From Paraburkholderia lycopersici (GTDB taxonomy: Bacteria > Pseudomonadota > Gammaproteobacteria > Burkholderiales > Burkholderiaceae): a stretch of 64,000 nucleotides of DNA. The translations under genes and the position numbers were made by a program. Positions within the stretch are counted from its first letter, which is position 1, and the number at the start of each line of letters is the position of its first letter. Location of the stretch: assembly GCF_900096975.1 (NCBI RefSeq), contig NZ_FMYQ01000003.1, positions 62,001-126,000 of the forward strand. The letters are read 5' to 3'. Under the pieces are notes generated by a model, which was not told where the DNA came from, ran no database searches, and was given only the letters and a program-made list of their open reading frames with translations. This document shows, piece after piece, positions 19,101 to 28,462 of this stretch.

Positions 19101-19662
19101 CGAGATTCAGGAGATCGGCTTCCAGCTCTACACGGACATGCTCAACGACGCCGTGAAGGCGCTGAAGGACGGCCGCGAACCCGACCTCAACGCGCCGCTC
19201 GCCGCGACCACGGAGATCAACCTGCACGCGCCCGCCATCCTGCCCGCCGACTATTGCGGCGACGTGCAGGAGCGCCTGTCGCTCTACAAGCGCCTCGCGA
19301 ACTGCGAGCACGACGATTCGATCGACGGCATTCAGGAAGAGCTGATCGACCGCTTCGGCAAGATGCCGCCGCAGGCCCATGCGCTGATCGAAACGCATCG
19401 TCTGCGGCTCGCGGCGAAGCCGCTCGGCATCACGAAGATCGACGCGGGCGAAGCCGTGATCGGGCTGCAGTTCGTGCCGAATCCGCCGATCGACGCCATG
19501 CGCATCATCGAAATGGTGCAGAAGCACAAGCACATCAAGCTCGCGGGCCAGGACAAGCTGCGCATCGAAACGCGCAGCCCCGACCTCGCCGTGCGCGTGG
19601 CGACGGTGAAGGAAACGCTGCGCGCGCTCGGCGCGCCCAATCGCGCCGGCGCGTCGCGCTGA
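16183..19662 (+). CDS. mfd: Transcription-repair coupling factor Mfd
   Basis: A 1159-residue translocase that removes stalled RNA polymerase at lesions and recruits UvrA. The N-terminal UvrB-like part includes LPDWETLPYDTFSPHQDLVSER. The RNA polymerase-interacting CarD-like domain starts at VGDPVVHAQHGIGRY. The helicase core has Walker A GDVGFGKTEVALRA near residue 636, DEEHRFG near 737, TATPIPRTLGM, and TTIIETGIDVPTANT with QLRGRVGRS. The TRCF domain closes the protein. The ATG at 16183 gives normal family length; in-frame sequence further upstream is not conserved. A strong terminator follows. Confidence 0.97.
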   Translation: MSDIAASSQSPSPVAVVKPGQRYAFDGTHGSSDALLIARYREATRAGTAAAPLLAAICASAVDAQRLAQEIPFFAPEARVRLLPDWETLPYDTFSPHQDLVSERLATLHDLGEGRCDILLVPATTALYRMPPASFLAAYTFSFAQGERLDEAKLKSQLTLAGYEHVSQVVRPGEYCVRGSLIDLFPMGSPLPYRIDLFDDQVDSIRAFDPDSQRSLYPVKDVRLLPGREFPFDEASRTAFRSRWREVFEGDPSRATIYKDMGNGVPSAGIEYYLPLFFEETATLFHYLPANAQLVFSGDLDAAIRRFSADTKQRYNFLSHDRERPILEPQRLFLAEDDFFTLAKPFARLVLPAASAGGWANALPDLAIDRHADDPLAALRGYLGTTKNRVLFAVESAGRRETIAQLLADNHLRPAGADSYEDWLTSDERFVLGVAPLSTGFSLPGEGLAIVTETELYGPLARRAGRRRQEQASNVDSMVRDLSELKVGDPVVHAQHGIGRYHGLVTMDLGEGDTEFLHLEYANGSKLYVPVSQLHVISRYSGADPDTAPLHALGSGQWEKARRKAAQQIRDTAAELLNLYARRAAREGHAFKLDPRDYVKFAESFGFEETPDQAAAIAAVIGDMTSGKPMDRLVCGDVGFGKTEVALRAAFIAVMGGKQVAILSPTTLLAEQHTQTFTDRFADWPVRIAELSRFKSTKEVNAAIQQINDGTVDIVIGTHKLLSSDVQFKRLGLVIIDEEHRFGVRQKEALKALRAEVDVLTLTATPIPRTLGMALEGLRDFSVIATAPQKRLAIKTFVRREEDSVIREAMLRELKRGGQVYFLHNEVETIENRRAMLEALVPEARIAVAHGQMHERELEAVMRDFVAQRANVLLCTTIIETGIDVPTANTILIHRSDKFGLAQLHQLRGRVGRSHHQAYAYLLVHDPQGLTKQAQRRLEAIQQMEELGSGFYLAMHDLEIRGTGEVLGDKQSGEIQEIGFQLYTDMLNDAVKALKDGREPDLNAPLAATTEINLHAPAILPADYCGDVQERLSLYKRLANCEHDDSIDGIQEELIDRFGKMPPQAHALIETHRLRLAAKPLGITKIDAGEAVIGLQFVPNPPIDAMRIIEMVQKHKHIKLAGQDKLRIETRSPDLAVRVATVKETLRALGAPNRAGASR

Positions 19663-19683
19663 ACGCTGCTTGCCTGCTCCGAC

Positions 19684-19720
19684 GCCCGCGCGGATAGTGC
19701 TCCGCGCGGGCTTTTTTTTT
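19684..19720 (+). terminator. Intrinsic terminator after mfd
   Basis: Perfect 11-bp stem gcccgcgcgga/tccgcgcgggc with a 6-base loop, followed by nine T residues. It is 21 bases past the mfd stop. Confidence 0.95.
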
Positions 19721-19846
19721 GCGTGATGTTGCAGCGCGCCATGGACCTCGCGAACGACTGCCGGGGGAATCGGCGCGCCTCGTCCGCTTTGGCCCGCGCC
19801 ATTCTTTTTGGGTAAGATGAAGAATACAAGCCAGCCGGAGCCCAAT

Positions 19847-21070
19847 ATGTCCCTCGCCGCCGAAGCCGCGCAGTCCTCCTCGCCCTCCGCCTCCCTTCCC
19901 GCCTCGCTCCCCTGGGTCACGCGCCTCGTTTCGATGGATACGGTCAGCCGTCATCCGAATCTCGGCCTGATCGAAACCGTGCGCGACGATCTGCGCGCGC
20001 GCGGCATCGAACCGACGCTCACCTATGGCCGCGACGGCAAATGGGCCAACCTGTTCGCCACGCTGCCCGCGCACGACGGCTCGACGAACGGCGGCATCGT
20101 GCTCTCGGGCCATACCGACGTCGTGCCCGTGGACGGCCAGAAGTGGGACAGCGACCCGTTCAGGCCCGAGGTCCGCGGCGGCCTGCTTTACGGCCGCGGC
20201 ACGTGCGACATGAAGGGCTTTATCGGCGCGGCGCTCACGCTGCTCCCCGAGATCCAGCAGACGAAACTTGCCAAGCCCCTGCACCTCGCGCTTTCGTTCG
20301 ACGAGGAAGTGGGCTGCGTGGGCGCACCGCTCATGATCGAAGAGCTCGTGAAGCGCGGCGTGAGGCCCGAGGGCTGCATCGTCGGCGAGCCCACGAGCAT
20401 GCGTCCGATCGTGGCGCACAAGGGTATCAACGCGTACCAGTGCTGCGTGCGCGGCCAGGCCGCCCATTCGTCGCTCACGCCGCGCGGCTTGAATGCGATC
20501 GAGTACGCGGCGCGACTCATTTGCTACATCCGCGACATGGCCGACGAATTCCGCGCCAACGGCCCGTTCGACGAACTCTACGACGTGCCGTTCACGACCG
20601 CGCAAACGAGCACGGTCGAAGGCGGCAACGCCATCAACACGGTGCCGGCCGAATGCCGCTTCGCATTCGAGTTCCGCAATCTGCCGACGCTCAACCCGGA
20701 CACGATCTTCACGCGCATCGAACAATACGCACGCGAAACGCTCGTGCCGAAAATGCAGCGCGAGCACGCAGCGGGCGCGATCGAGTTCACGAAGATCGCC
20801 GCGGCGCCCGGCCTCGACGCCACCGAGCAGGCCGCGATCACGCAACTCGTGCGCGCGCTCACCGCCGACCAGGCGCGGCGCAAGGTGGCCTACGGCACCG
20901 AAGCGGGCCTCTTCGCGCGCGCGGGCATTCCGAGCGTGGTGTGCGGGCCCGGCGACATCCAGCAGGCACACAAGGCCAACGAATACGTGTCGCTCGACCA
21001 GCTCGCGGCCTGCGAAGATTTCCTGCGCAAGCTCGTGCACGGCATGTCCGTGGGAGCCCAGGTGCAATGA
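19847..21070 (+). CDS. argE: Acetylornithine deacetylase
   Basis: A 407-residue M20-family metallopeptidase that removes the acetyl group from N-acetylornithine in arginine synthesis. The metal-binding motifs are VLSGHTDVVPVDG, GRGTCDMKGFIGAAL and SFDEEVGCVGAP, and the dimerisation-domain histidine region is RGQAAHSSLTP. GTEAGLFARAGIPSVVCGPG lies near the end. I chose the ATG at 19847 because CCGGAG lies about 7 bases upstream; in-frame TTG 19808 and ATG 19817 are possible. It is followed 41 bases later by a threonine dehydratase-like gene on the same strand. Confidence 0.92.
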   Translation: MSLAAEAAQSSSPSASLPASLPWVTRLVSMDTVSRHPNLGLIETVRDDLRARGIEPTLTYGRDGKWANLFATLPAHDGSTNGGIVLSGHTDVVPVDGQKWDSDPFRPEVRGGLLYGRGTCDMKGFIGAALTLLPEIQQTKLAKPLHLALSFDEEVGCVGAPLMIEELVKRGVRPEGCIVGEPTSMRPIVAHKGINAYQCCVRGQAAHSSLTPRGLNAIEYAARLICYIRDMADEFRANGPFDELYDVPFTTAQTSTVEGGNAINTVPAECRFAFEFRNLPTLNPDTIFTRIEQYARETLVPKMQREHAAGAIEFTKIAAAPGLDATEQAAITQLVRALTADQARRKVAYGTEAGLFARAGIPSVVCGPGDIQQAHKANEYVSLDQLAACEDFLRKLVHGMSVGAQVQ

Positions 21071-21111
21071 CGCGCACGCACGCGCAGTGACAAAACAGGA
21101 CGCGCACCATC

Positions 21112-22122
21112 ATGTCCACCGCCTCGCCGCTCCCCACCAGCCACACGATAGACGGTGAGGCAATCCCCACGCTCGACGCGATCGCCTCGCAGCATTTCGC
21201 GCTCGCGCCCTGGGTGCTGCGCACGCCGGTGTTCGACCGCCACGATCTGTCGACGCTCGAAGACACGCTCGTGAACTTCAAGTTCGAGCTGCTGCAGTCG
21301 AGCGGCAGCTTCAAGGTGCGCGGCGCGTTCACGCATCTGCTCGCGCTGGACGCCGCGCAGCGCCGCGCGGGCGTCACGTGCGTATCGGGCGGCAATCACG
21401 CCATTGCGGTCGCGTATGCGGCGATGCGGCTCGGCATCAGCGCGAAGGTCGTGCTCTTTCGTACCGCGAGCGCGGCGCGCGTCGCGCAATGCAAGCGCTT
21501 TGGCGCGGAAATCGTCGTGGCCGGCAACAGCAGCGAGGCGTTCGAGATCGTGCGCCGCATCGAGTCCGACGAGGGGCGCTATTTCGTGCATCCGTTCAAC
21601 GGCTATCGCACGGTGCTCGGCACGGCGACGCTCGGCTACGAATGGGCCACCCAGGCGCCGGACCTGGACGCGGTGGTGGTGCCCATCGGCGGCGGCGGGC
21701 TCGCCGCTGGGGTGGCCACGGCACTGCGCCTCGCGAATCCGCACGTGCGCGTGTATGGCGTCGAACCCGAGGGCTCGGACGTGATGAGCCGAAGCTTCGC
21801 TGCGAACCACACGGTACGCATGACCCATATGGATTCCATCGCCGACTCGCTGATGTCGCCGCACACCGCGCAATACAGCTATACGCTGTGCCGCCGCCAT
21901 ATCGAGCGCATCGTCACCGTGTCGGACGACGCCCTGCGCAGCGCGATGCGCGTGCTCTTCGAGCAACTGAAGCTGGCTGTCGAACCGGCCTGCGCCACGG
22001 CCACGGCGGGACTTCTCGGACCGCTGCGCGACGCGCTGCAGGGCAAGCGCGTGGGGGTGCTGCTGTGCGGCACCAATACCGATCCCGTGACGTTCCACGA
22101 ACAGATATCGTTCGCGTACTAA
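21112..22122 (+). CDS. Threonine/serine dehydratase-like PLP enzyme
   Basis: A 336-residue fold-type II pyridoxal-phosphate enzyme. The PLP lysine is in [12 protein letters not shown], the cofactor loop is [12 protein letters not shown], and the phosphate-binding loop is [13 protein letters not shown]. The C-terminal cofactor contact appears in LCGTNTDP. There is no C-terminal ACT regulatory domain, so it resembles the short catabolic dehydratases or serine racemases rather than IlvA. The substrate cannot be fixed from sequence; threonine or serine deamination is likely, and hydroxyaspartate or hydroxyectoine-type substrates are alternatives. It follows argE closely and is probably co-transcribed. 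Confidence 0.88.
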   Translation: MSTASPLPTSHTIDGEAIPTLDAIASQHFALAPWVLRTPVFDRHDLSTLEDTLVNFKFELLQSSGSFKVRGAFTHLLALDAAQRRAGVTCVSGGNHAIAVAYAAMRLGISAKVVLFRTASAARVAQCKRFGAEIVVAGNSSEAFEIVRRIESDEGRYFVHPFNGYRTVLGTATLGYEWATQAPDLDAVVVPIGGGGLAAGVATALRLANPHVRVYGVEPEGSDVMSRSFAANHTVRMTHMDSIADSLMSPHTAQYSYTLCRRHIERIVTVSDDALRSAMRVLFEQLKLAVEPACATATAGLLGPLRDALQGKRVGVLLCGTNTDPVTFHEQISFAY

Positions 22123-22301
22123 AAGCCCGGGCGCGCGACGCGGGCACGCCGCGTGCATTCGCGGGGCTTCGTCGCCAGCCTCGCCCACAAAATGCCAGAG
22201 AATGTCAAATTGCTACCACGATACGGTTGCGTTCGCTATCATTGCCGCAATGCGGCGTTTTGACCCCAGCCAGGTGCCGCGCAATTCAGGAGAGCCCGCT
22301 C

Positions 22302-22748
22302 ATGAGCATAGTCAAGGAGTTCAAGGAATTTGCCGTCAAAGGCAATGTCATGGATCTCGCGGTCGGCGTGATCATCGGCGGCGCGTTCTCGAGCATTGTC
22401 AACTCGGTCGTGAAGGATCTCATCATGCCGGTCATCGGCGTGGTCACGGGCGGCCTCGACTTCTCGAACCTGTTCATCCGGCTGGGTCACATTCCCGCAA
22501 GCTACAAAGGCAACCCGGATTCGTACAAGGATCTGCAGACAGCGGGCGTCGCGGTTTTCGGCTATGGCTCGTTCATCACGGCCGTAATCAACTTCGTCAT
22601 CCTCGCGTTCATCATCTTTTTGATGGTGAAGTTCATCAACAAGCTGCGCCGGCCGGAAGAAGCCGCGCCCGCAGCGCCGCCTCCCACGCCCGAAGACGTG
22701 CTGCTGCTGCGCGAGATCCGCGACTCGCTGAAGAACACCCCGCGCTGA
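22302..22748 (+). CDS. mscL: Large-conductance mechanosensitive channel
   Basis: A 148-residue homopentameric membrane channel that opens under tension to release solutes on osmotic downshock. The N-terminal amphipathic helix [20 protein letters not shown] leads into TM1 ([21 protein letters not shown]). A periplasmic loop follows, then TM2 ([22 protein letters not shown]) and a proline-rich cytoplasmic tail ending in [22 protein letters not shown] sits about 8 bases before the ATG at 22302. It stands alone between argE and the oppositely oriented lipid A cluster, and a terminator follows. Confidence 0.97.
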   Translation: MSIVKEFKEFAVKGNVMDLAVGVIIGGAFSSIVNSVVKDLIMPVIGVVTGGLDFSNLFIRLGHIPASYKGNPDSYKDLQTAGVAVFGYGSFITAVINFVILAFIIFLMVKFINKLRRPEEAAPAAPPPTPEDVLLLREIRDSLKNTPR

Positions 22749-22838
22749 GCCTCGCGAGAGGCCGGGCCACACCCGCGCCACCGCCAGGCCGCTGAACCGC
22801 CCCCACGAAGTTGGACTGAACCGCACCGGCCTGGTGGA

Positions 22839-22863
22839 GGCTCGCGAACGAGCCGGGTTTTTT
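22839..22863 (+). terminator. Intrinsic terminator after mscL
   Basis: Stem GGCTCG/CGAGCC with a CGAA tetraloop, followed by GGG and six T residues. It lies about 90 bases past the mscL stop and faces the end of the minus-strand methyltransferase gene. Confidence 0.75.
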
Positions 22864-22883
22864 GCTTCTGCCTCGCGTGAGAA

Positions 22884-23672
22884 TCAGCGACGCGCGTTAC
22901 GCTGCTGCCGGCATTGCTCGAACACGCACACGGCCGCCGCCGCGGCGACGTTGAGCGACTCCATGCCGCCCGGCTGCGGAATCGTCACGCGCAGCGCCGC
23001 CGCGTCGCGCCATACCTGCGAAACGCCCGCGCCTTCGTTGCCGAACACCCACGCGACAGGCCCCGTGAGATCGGCCTCGTCGATTGCCTGCGCGCCGTGC
23101 GAATCGGTGATTACGACCGGCACGCCGAGGACTTCGACGAGCGTTTCGACTTCCACGTTCTCGAACACCTGCAGCAGAAAATGCGCGCCCATGGCCGAGC
23201 GCAGCACCTTCGACGACCACACATAAGCCGTGCCCGGCGTGCAGAACACCTTGTCGATGCCGGCCGCCGCCGCGCTGCGCAGGATCGAGCCGACGTTGCC
23301 GGCATCCTGCAACCCGTCGAGCACGAGGCAAGTCGATTCGACGCGCTCGGGCAACTGCGCCTGCGGCATGTCGACGAGCAACAGCAACCCCACGCCGTGC
23401 ACGACGTTCGAAAGCTGCCCGAACAGCGCGTCGGGCAGCGTGATAACGCGACGCTCGTCCACCCGCGCGACGATGTCTTGTGCGTCTTCGTGTGCGAGCG
23501 CACCTTCGGTCACCACGCAATACTCGGGCTGCGAGCCGCCTTCGAGCCACGCGCTCGCAAGATGGAAGCCTTCGAGCAAGGCCTGGTGGCTGCGCCGCTG
23601 CTGGTGCGTCGAACCAGCCAGCGCTTTCAGGCGCTTGTAGAGCGGATTGTCGCGCGAGGTAATGGCTTTCAC
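22884..23672 (-). CDS. TrmH/SpoU-family RNA methyltransferase
   Basis: A 262-residue SPOUT methyltransferase that 2'-O-methylates rRNA or tRNA using S-adenosylmethionine. An N-terminal substrate-binding domain (SRDNPLYKRLKAL, LLEGFHLASAWLE) precedes the catalytic knot. The three SpoU motifs are LDGLQDAGNVGSILRSAAAAG, WVFGNEGAGVS, and IPQPGGMESLNVAAAAA. The target nucleotide cannot be told from sequence; RlmB-type 23S rRNA sites are the usual suggestion. Start is a GTG at 23672 (KAITSRDN follows). It is the last gene of the long minus-strand cluster, 93 bases after rnhB. Confidence 0.93.
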   Translation of the reverse strand: MKAITSRDNPLYKRLKALAGSTHQQRRSHQALLEGFHLASAWLEGGSQPEYCVVTEGALAHEDAQDIVARVDERRVITLPDALFGQLSNVVHGVGLLLLVDMPQAQLPERVESTCLVLDGLQDAGNVGSILRSAAAAGIDKVFCTPGTAYVWSSKVLRSAMGAHFLLQVFENVEVETLVEVLGVPVVITDSHGAQAIDEADLTGPVAWVFGNEGAGVSQVWRDAAALRVTIPQPGGMESLNVAAAAAVCVFEQCRQQRNARR

Positions 23673-23765
23673 GGGCAGGCCTGGCGTTTCAAGAGAGGAT
23701 CGGTGGAAAGGAAAATGGCGCGGCCAGCATCGCGCGAAGCGGCGCGGGCGCGCATGGACGACGGC

Positions 23766-24566
23766 TCAGGGGAGTGGCGCGAAAGCGTCGTCTTCTTCGA
23801 GGCCAGCCACATCGCTGACGATCGCCGCCGTGCCGGACAGAACGATGCCGTGCAGCGCGTAGGCGTCACGCACGGGCGCGAACGAGCGCCGGTGATGCTC
23901 GCAAGGGCCATGCACGCGCAGCGCTTCGAGGTGCTGCGGCGTGCCGTATCCCGCATGCGCGTCGAAGCCGTAATGCGGATGGCGTCCGTGCAGTTCGACC
24001 AGCATGCGGTCGCGCGTGACCTTCGCGATGATCGATGCCGCCGAAATGCTCGGCACGAGCGCGTCGCCGCCAATCACGGCCTCGCTGCGCACCGGCATCA
24101 CCGGGCAGCGATTGCCGTCGATCTTCGCGAGCGTCGGTACGATGCTCAAGCCTTCGACCGCTCGCCGCATCGCCAGCATCGTTGCGTGCAGGATGTTGAG
24201 CGTGTCGATCTCCTCGACGGTCGCCGAGGCGACGCACCACGCTAGCGCGCGCTCGACGATGCGTTCGTAAAGCTTTTCGCGCACCTGCGCCGTCAGCACC
24301 TTCGAGTCGTTGAGTCCGCGAATTGGCCTCGCCGGATCGAGAATCACGGCGGCCGCGACCACCGGCCCAGCCAGCGGCCCGCGACCTGCCTCGTCCACAC
24401 CGCAGACCACGTCGTCGGGCGACTCGAACAACAGCCCGGCCTGACGCGCCGCCTTGCGACGCGCGGCGAGCTTGAGCGCGGCCTGCGAAGGCGGCTTTCT
24501 GCCAGCCGCCTTCGCGCCCGCGGCGGCAGCCGGCGCCCTGGTACGCTTGATCGTGCCCTCGCTCAT
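23766..24566 (-). CDS. rnhB: Ribonuclease HII
   Basis: A 266-residue endonuclease that cuts RNA in RNA-DNA hybrids and removes misincorporated ribonucleotides. The catalytic motif [21 protein letters not shown] carries the DEA acidic residues. Further landmarks are [16 protein letters not shown] (a third acidic residue) and [13 protein letters not shown], and [14 protein letters not shown] is conserved. The N-terminus has a lysine/alanine-rich extension of about 50 residues ahead of the domain. The ATG at 24566 overlaps the lpxB stop by four bases (ATGA), showing translational coupling in an lpxB-rnhB operon. Confidence 0.95.
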   Translation of the reverse strand: MSEGTIKRTRAPAAAAGAKAAGRKPPSQAALKLAARRKAARQAGLLFESPDDVVCGVDEAGRGPLAGPVVAAAVILDPARPIRGLNDSKVLTAQVREKLYERIVERALAWCVASATVEEIDTLNILHATMLAMRRAVEGLSIVPTLAKIDGNRCPVMPVRSEAVIGGDALVPSISAASIIAKVTRDRMLVELHGRHPHYGFDAHAGYGTPQHLEALRVHGPCEHHRRSFAPVRDAYALHGIVLSGTAAIVSDVAGLEEDDAFAPLP

Positions 24567-25732
24567 GCCCGCCCCCTGCGGCTTTCCACGATGCTCGCGA
24601 CCACTTCGGCCGCGCGCTCCGAGGTGTTTTGACGCAGAGTCAGATGCATCTGCGTGAACACCTCGGTCAGCGTGCGCCGGTTTGCCTCGTCGCGCAACTG
24701 CGTGAGCGTGGCGTCGGCGAGCGCTTCGGGCGTCGCGAAGTGCTGCAGGATTTCCGGCACGACGAAGCGGCCCGCGAGGATGTTCGGCAAGCCGACGTAA
24801 GGCAGATAGCCCTGGCGGCGCATGATCTGCCCCGTGAGCCAGGGCACCTTGTAGGAAATGACCATCGGCTTCTTGAGCAGCGCTGCTTCGAGCGTGACCG
24901 TGCCGCTCTTCACAAGAATCGCGTCGGCGGCCGTCATTGCAAGCTGCGACTGGCCGTCGATGATCGTGAGCGCGAGTCCCTGATGCGCGTTCGCCAGTTC
25001 CTGCAACTGCGCGTGGATGGCGGGCGTCGCCGCCGGCATCACGAAGCGCAGGCCCGGCTCGCGCCGCTGCATGATCTGCATCGCGTCGAAGAACGTCGGC
25101 CCGATCAGGTTGATCTCCGAGCGGCGGCTTCCCGGCAGCACCGCGATCACCGGGTCGCTCCCGGCCAGGCCGAGCGTGCGGCGCGCACCGGCAACGTCGG
25201 GTTCGAGCGGAATGTCGTCGGCAAGCGGATGGCCGACGTAGGAAGCCGCCACGCCGGCCCTTTCGAGAATCGCCGTTTCGAACGGGAACACGCACAGCAT
25301 GTGATCGACGGCCTTCTGGATCTTCTTGATGCGCCCGCCGCGCCACGCCCAGATCGAGGGGCAAACGAAATGGATCGTCGGAATGCCCGCATCGCGCAGC
25401 GCGTGCTCGAGGCCGAAGTTGAAGTCGGGCGCGTCCACGCCGATGAACGCGTCGGGCGGGTCGGCCAGCAACTGATGCTTGAGCTCGTTGCGGATGCGCA
25501 GGATCTCGGGAATGTGCTTGAGCGCCTCGACGTAGCCGCGCACCGAGAGCTTTTCCATCGGCCAGTGCGCATCGAAGCCGGCAGCCATCATGCGCGGACC
25601 GCCGATTCCATAGTACTGCGTAGTACTGGGCAAGCGGGCCTTGAGGCCCGCGAGCAGCGAAGCGGCAAGCAGGTCGCCGGATGGTTCGCCGGCAACCATC
25701 GCGAGGCGCAACGGACGCGATTGCAGCGCCAT
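24563..25732 (-). CDS. lpxB: Lipid-A-disaccharide synthase
   Basis: A 389-residue peripheral inner-membrane glycosyltransferase that joins UDP-diacylglucosamine and lipid X to make the lipid A disaccharide. The N-terminal signature [28 protein letters not shown], and [12 protein letters not shown] are typical. The nucleotide-binding half has LPGSRRSEI and [20 protein letters not shown]. Length is normal. Its ATG at 25732 is 3 bases past the lpxA stop and its end overlaps rnhB, so all three are probably translated from one message. Confidence 0.97.
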   Translation of the reverse strand: MALQSRPLRLAMVAGEPSGDLLAASLLAGLKARLPSTTQYYGIGGPRMMAAGFDAHWPMEKLSVRGYVEALKHIPEILRIRNELKHQLLADPPDAFIGVDAPDFNFGLEHALRDAGIPTIHFVCPSIWAWRGGRIKKIQKAVDHMLCVFPFETAILERAGVAASYVGHPLADDIPLEPDVAGARRTLGLAGSDPVIAVLPGSRRSEINLIGPTFFDAMQIMQRREPGLRFVMPAATPAIHAQLQELANAHQGLALTIIDGQSQLAMTAADAILVKSGTVTLEAALLKKPMVISYKVPWLTGQIMRRQGYLPYVGLPNILAGRFVVPEILQHFATPEALADATLTQLRDEANRRTLTEVFTQMHLTLRQNTSERAAEVVASIVESRRGRA

Positions 25733-25735
25733 CGG

Positions 25736-26524
25736 TCAGCGAATGATGCCGCGCTGCGACTGCTCGACGAAGTCGAGCAGCGCTTTCACGTGGGCGTCGC
25801 CGTCGCCGCCCGCCTGCGCGAGCTCGGCGAGCTGCACCTTCGCCTCTTCGAGCGAGAGCCCGTTCTTGTAAAGCGTGCGGTACGCCGAGCGCAGCGCCGA
25901 AATCGCGTCCGGCGTGAAGCCGCGGCGGCGCAGGCCTTCGACGTTGATGCCGTGCGGCACCGCCTTGTTGCCGGCGGCGATCACGAACGGCGGCACGTCC
26001 TGCACGAGCGCCGATGCGCCGCCCACCATCGAGTGCGCACCGATGCGCACGAACTGGTGCACGCCGGTCATGCCACCGACGATCGCATGGTCGTCGACGA
26101 TCACGTGACCCGCGAGTTGCGCGTTGCTCGACATGATGATGTTGTCGCCGAGCCGGCAGTCATGGCCAACATGCACGTAGGCCATGATCCAGCAATCGTC
26201 GCCGATGATCGTGACGCCGGTGTCCTGCACCGTGCCCGTATGCAGCGTCGTGAACTCGCGGATGGTGTTGCGGTTGCCGATCACGAGCCTGGTAGGCTCG
26301 CCCTTGTACTTCATGTCCTGCGGGCGGCCGCCGATCGACGCGTAGTGGCCGATCGTATTGTCCTCGCCGATGGTCGTGTGGCCTTCCAGCACGCTATGCG
26401 AACCGACCTTCGTGCGCGCGCCGATTGCGACGTTCGCACCGATGACCGCGAACGCCCCGATTTCGACCGATTCGTCGATCTGCGCGCCCGGCTCGACGAC
26501 CGCAGTGGGATGGATCCTGCTCAT
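25736..26524 (-). CDS. lpxA: UDP-N-acetylglucosamine O-acyltransferase
   Basis: A 262-residue cytoplasmic trimeric enzyme that adds the first hydroxyacyl chain to UDP-GlcNAc in lipid A synthesis. The N-terminal half is a left-handed beta-helix of hexapeptide repeats ([20 protein letters not shown] onward), ending with [14 protein letters not shown]. The catalytic histidine region is [13 protein letters not shown] helical C-terminal domain begins near [17 protein letters not shown] at 26524. It lies between fabZ and lpxB in the classic lpxD-fabZ-lpxA-lpxB order. Confidence 0.97.
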   Translation of the reverse strand: MSRIHPTAVVEPGAQIDESVEIGAFAVIGANVAIGARTKVGSHSVLEGHTTIGEDNTIGHYASIGGRPQDMKYKGEPTRLVIGNRNTIREFTTLHTGTVQDTGVTIIGDDCWIMAYVHVGHDCRLGDNIIMSSNAQLAGHVIVDDHAIVGGMTGVHQFVRIGAHSMVGGASALVQDVPPFVIAAGNKAVPHGINVEGLRRRGFTPDAISALRSAYRTLYKNGLSLEEAKVQLAELAQAGGDGDAHVKALLDFVEQSQRGIIR

Positions 26525-26601
26525 TCGTCCTCGCTCTCCGATTCCTGTTTCCGTGCCGGAGCGCCCCGCTCGAGGCGTGCGGCGGCATGCGGCGGCGCCT
26601 C

Positions 26602-27066
26602 TTATTGCGGCGCGTCCATTTTCTTGACGGTGCACATGAGCTCCGCCTCGCAGGCGACGGCGCCGTCCACTTCGGCCTGCGCCTTGAACTTCCAGATGCC
26701 GCGCATGTAGCGCTCGAATGTCGCATTGAGGATGAGCTGGTCGCCCGGTTCGACCACGCGCTTGAAGCGCGCACCGTCGATGCCTACGAAGTAGTAGAGC
26801 GTATTCTCGAAGTCCTGCTCTTCTTCCGAAAACGTGAGCAGCGCGGCGGTCTGCGCCAGCGCCTCGAGAATCATCACGCCGGGCATGACAGGACGCTGCG
26901 GGAAGTGACCCGTGAAAAAGGGCTCGTTGACCGTCACGTTCTTCAACGCCTTGATGCTCTTGTGCGGCTCGAGCTCGATGACCCGGTCCACCATCAGGAA
27001 CGGATAGCGGTGCGGCAGCAGCGTGAGAATCTTGTGGATGTCGAAGTTGAGTTTTTCGATGTTCAT
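26602..27066 (-). CDS. fabZ: 3-hydroxyacyl-[ACP] dehydratase FabZ
   Basis: A 154-residue hot-dog-fold enzyme that dehydrates 3-hydroxyacyl-ACP in fatty acid elongation, competing with LpxA and LpxD for hydroxymyristoyl-ACP. The catalytic His and Glu are in [23 protein letters not shown]. The N-terminal part [13 protein letters not shown] is diagnostic. I took the ATG at 27066 ([10 protein letters not shown]); in-frame upstream sequence is repeat-derived and not family-like. It is separated from lpxD by 280 bases that contain tandem and inverted repeats. Confidence 0.96.
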   Translation of the reverse strand: MNIEKLNFDIHKILTLLPHRYPFLMVDRVIELEPHKSIKALKNVTVNEPFFTGHFPQRPVMPGVMILEALAQTAALLTFSEEEQDFENTLYYFVGIDGARFKRVVEPGDQLILNATFERYMRGIWKFKAQAEVDGAVACEAELMCTVKKMDAPQ

Positions 27067-27190
27067 GGTGGTTCTGCTCACGCAGGAATTGCGCGTGTGA
27101 CTTTCGATTTCGATATTCGAGGCGCCTGGCCAAACATGCCCGCGCTGACGCGAAGTATGCGCCACGCCCGGGCTCCCGTGCATGAGGATT

Positions 27191-27232
27191 GCCCCGGGCG
27201 GGAAGCCCCGGGCGGGAAGCCCCGGGCGGAAA
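27191..27232. repeat. Three tandem 14-bp GC-rich repeats
   Basis: The unit gccccgggcgggaa occurs at 27191-27204 and 27205-27218, with a third, slightly changed copy (gccccgggcggaaa) at 27219-27232. They lie between lpxD and fabZ with no coding signal. Confidence 0.8.
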
Positions 27233-27262
27233 ACCCCGGTTTGGCCGCCCGTGACGCAAAGC

Positions 27263-27309
27263 GGCGCGCAAGAGCCGGCGCCACGCACCGGCACCGGCTC
27301 TTGCGCGCC
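27263..27309. repeat. Perfect 16-bp inverted repeat between lpxD and fabZ
   Basis: Arms ggcgcgcaagagccgg (27263-27278) and ccggctcttgcgcgcc (27294-27309) with a 15-base loop. There is no T-run on either side, so it is not a standard intrinsic terminator. In RNA it would form a very stable hairpin in the fabZ-lpxD spacer. Confidence 0.75.
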
Positions 27310-27346
27310 AGCCCTGCGACGTGCCGCTTGTGCGCTACGCCGCCCG

Positions 27347-28444
27347 TTACCCTCTACTGCTTTCCCGTTCGTCGCCGGCCTGCGGCTTCTGTGCGACAGC
27401 GGCCTCGAGCGCCTTGATGCGGTCGCGCAACTTGTCGATGTTACGCAACAGCGCAGCGCTCTTGTTCCAGTCGGCGTGATCGACTGCAGGGAAAGCGCTC
27501 GTATAGATGCCTGCCTTCGGCAACGACTTCGAGACGCCCGACTTCGCCGTGACGATCACGTAGTCGCCCAGCGTGACGTGCCCCGCAATGCCGACCGCGC
27601 CGCCGATCATGCAATGACGCCCGATCGTCGTGCTGCCTGCAATGCCGGCGCACCCGGCGATGACCGTATACGCGCCGATCTTGCAGTTGTGGCCGATCTG
27701 CACGAGGTTATCGATCTTCACGCCCACTTCGATGATCGTGTCGGCCATCGCACCACGGTCGATCGTCGTGTTCGCGCCGATCTCGACGTCCGGCCCGATG
27801 GCCACGCCGCCAACCTGCGGAATCTTGACCCAGCTGCCCGTACGCGAGTCGCCCTCGCCCGTGAAATCGGGGGCGAAACCAAAACCGTCCGATCCGATCA
27901 CGGCGCCCGCATGCACGATGGCGCGTGCGCCGAGCTTGCAGCCGTGGTAGACGCTCACGCCCGGATACAGATGCGAGCCCTCGTCCACCTGCGTACCGCG
28001 GCCGATAAAGACGTTGGCGTCGAGGCGCACGTTCTCGCCGATCACGGCGCCAGCTTCGACCGTCACGTTCGGCCCGATCACCGCGCTCGCGGCGATCTTC
28101 GCGGTGGCGTCGACGTGCGCGCTCGCATGCACGCCAGGCTGAGCCTTCGGCGTGGCGAGGTCGATGAACGCCTGCGCGACGCGCGCGAAGTAAGCATACG
28201 GATTCGGTGTGACGATGAAGTTGCGACCCTCGCGCGATGCGAGCTTTTCGAGGTCGGCGGGGCTGATGAGCACCGCGCCCGCGCGGGTCGTCTCGACCTG
28301 GGCGAGATACTTCGGATTGGCGAGGAACGCGAGCTGTTGCGGACCGGCCTGGTCGAGAGGCGCGAGCGAACCGACGCATTGCGTCGCGTCGCCCACCACC
28401 TCGCCGCCGAACCGCCCGACGATGTCCTCAAGCGTAAATGCCAT
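27347..28444 (-). CDS. lpxD: UDP-3-O-(3-hydroxymyristoyl)glucosamine N-acyltransferase
   Basis: A 365-residue trimeric enzyme that adds the second hydroxyacyl chain in lipid A synthesis. An N-terminal uridine-binding domain ([20 protein letters not shown]) precedes a long left-handed beta-helix of hexapeptide repeats. The catalytic histidine region is [11 protein letters not shown] and the segment [12 protein letters not shown]. The C-terminal coiled helix is [23 protein letters not shown] at 28444. It follows skp by 18 bases, and the next gene is fabZ. Confidence 0.97.
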   Translation of the reverse strand: MAFTLEDIVGRFGGEVVGDATQCVGSLAPLDQAGPQQLAFLANPKYLAQVETTRAGAVLISPADLEKLASREGRNFIVTPNPYAYFARVAQAFIDLATPKAQPGVHASAHVDATAKIAASAVIGPNVTVEAGAVIGENVRLDANVFIGRGTQVDEGSHLYPGVSVYHGCKLGARAIVHAGAVIGSDGFGFAPDFTGEGDSRTGSWVKIPQVGGVAIGPDVEIGANTTIDRGAMADTIIEVGVKIDNLVQIGHNCKIGAYTVIAGCAGIAGSTTIGRHCMIGGAVGIAGHVTLGDYVIVTAKSGVSKSLPKAGIYTSAFPAVDHADWNKSAALLRNIDKLRDRIKALEAAVAQKPQAGDERESSRG

Positions 28445-28462
28445 GCGCGTACTGCTCCTGCC

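Noticed and set aside
16210..19920. Minus-strand open frame of about 1200 codons opposite mfd
   Set aside because: It is antisense to a full-length mfd, is arginine-, histidine- and valine-rich without domains, and runs through the mfd terminator.
27078..27294. Upstream extensions of fabZ and lpxA frames reading [15 protein letters not shown] sequence
   Set aside because: The residues are translated from the 14-bp repeats and do not resemble the family. The start codons at 27066 and 26524 give normal lengths.
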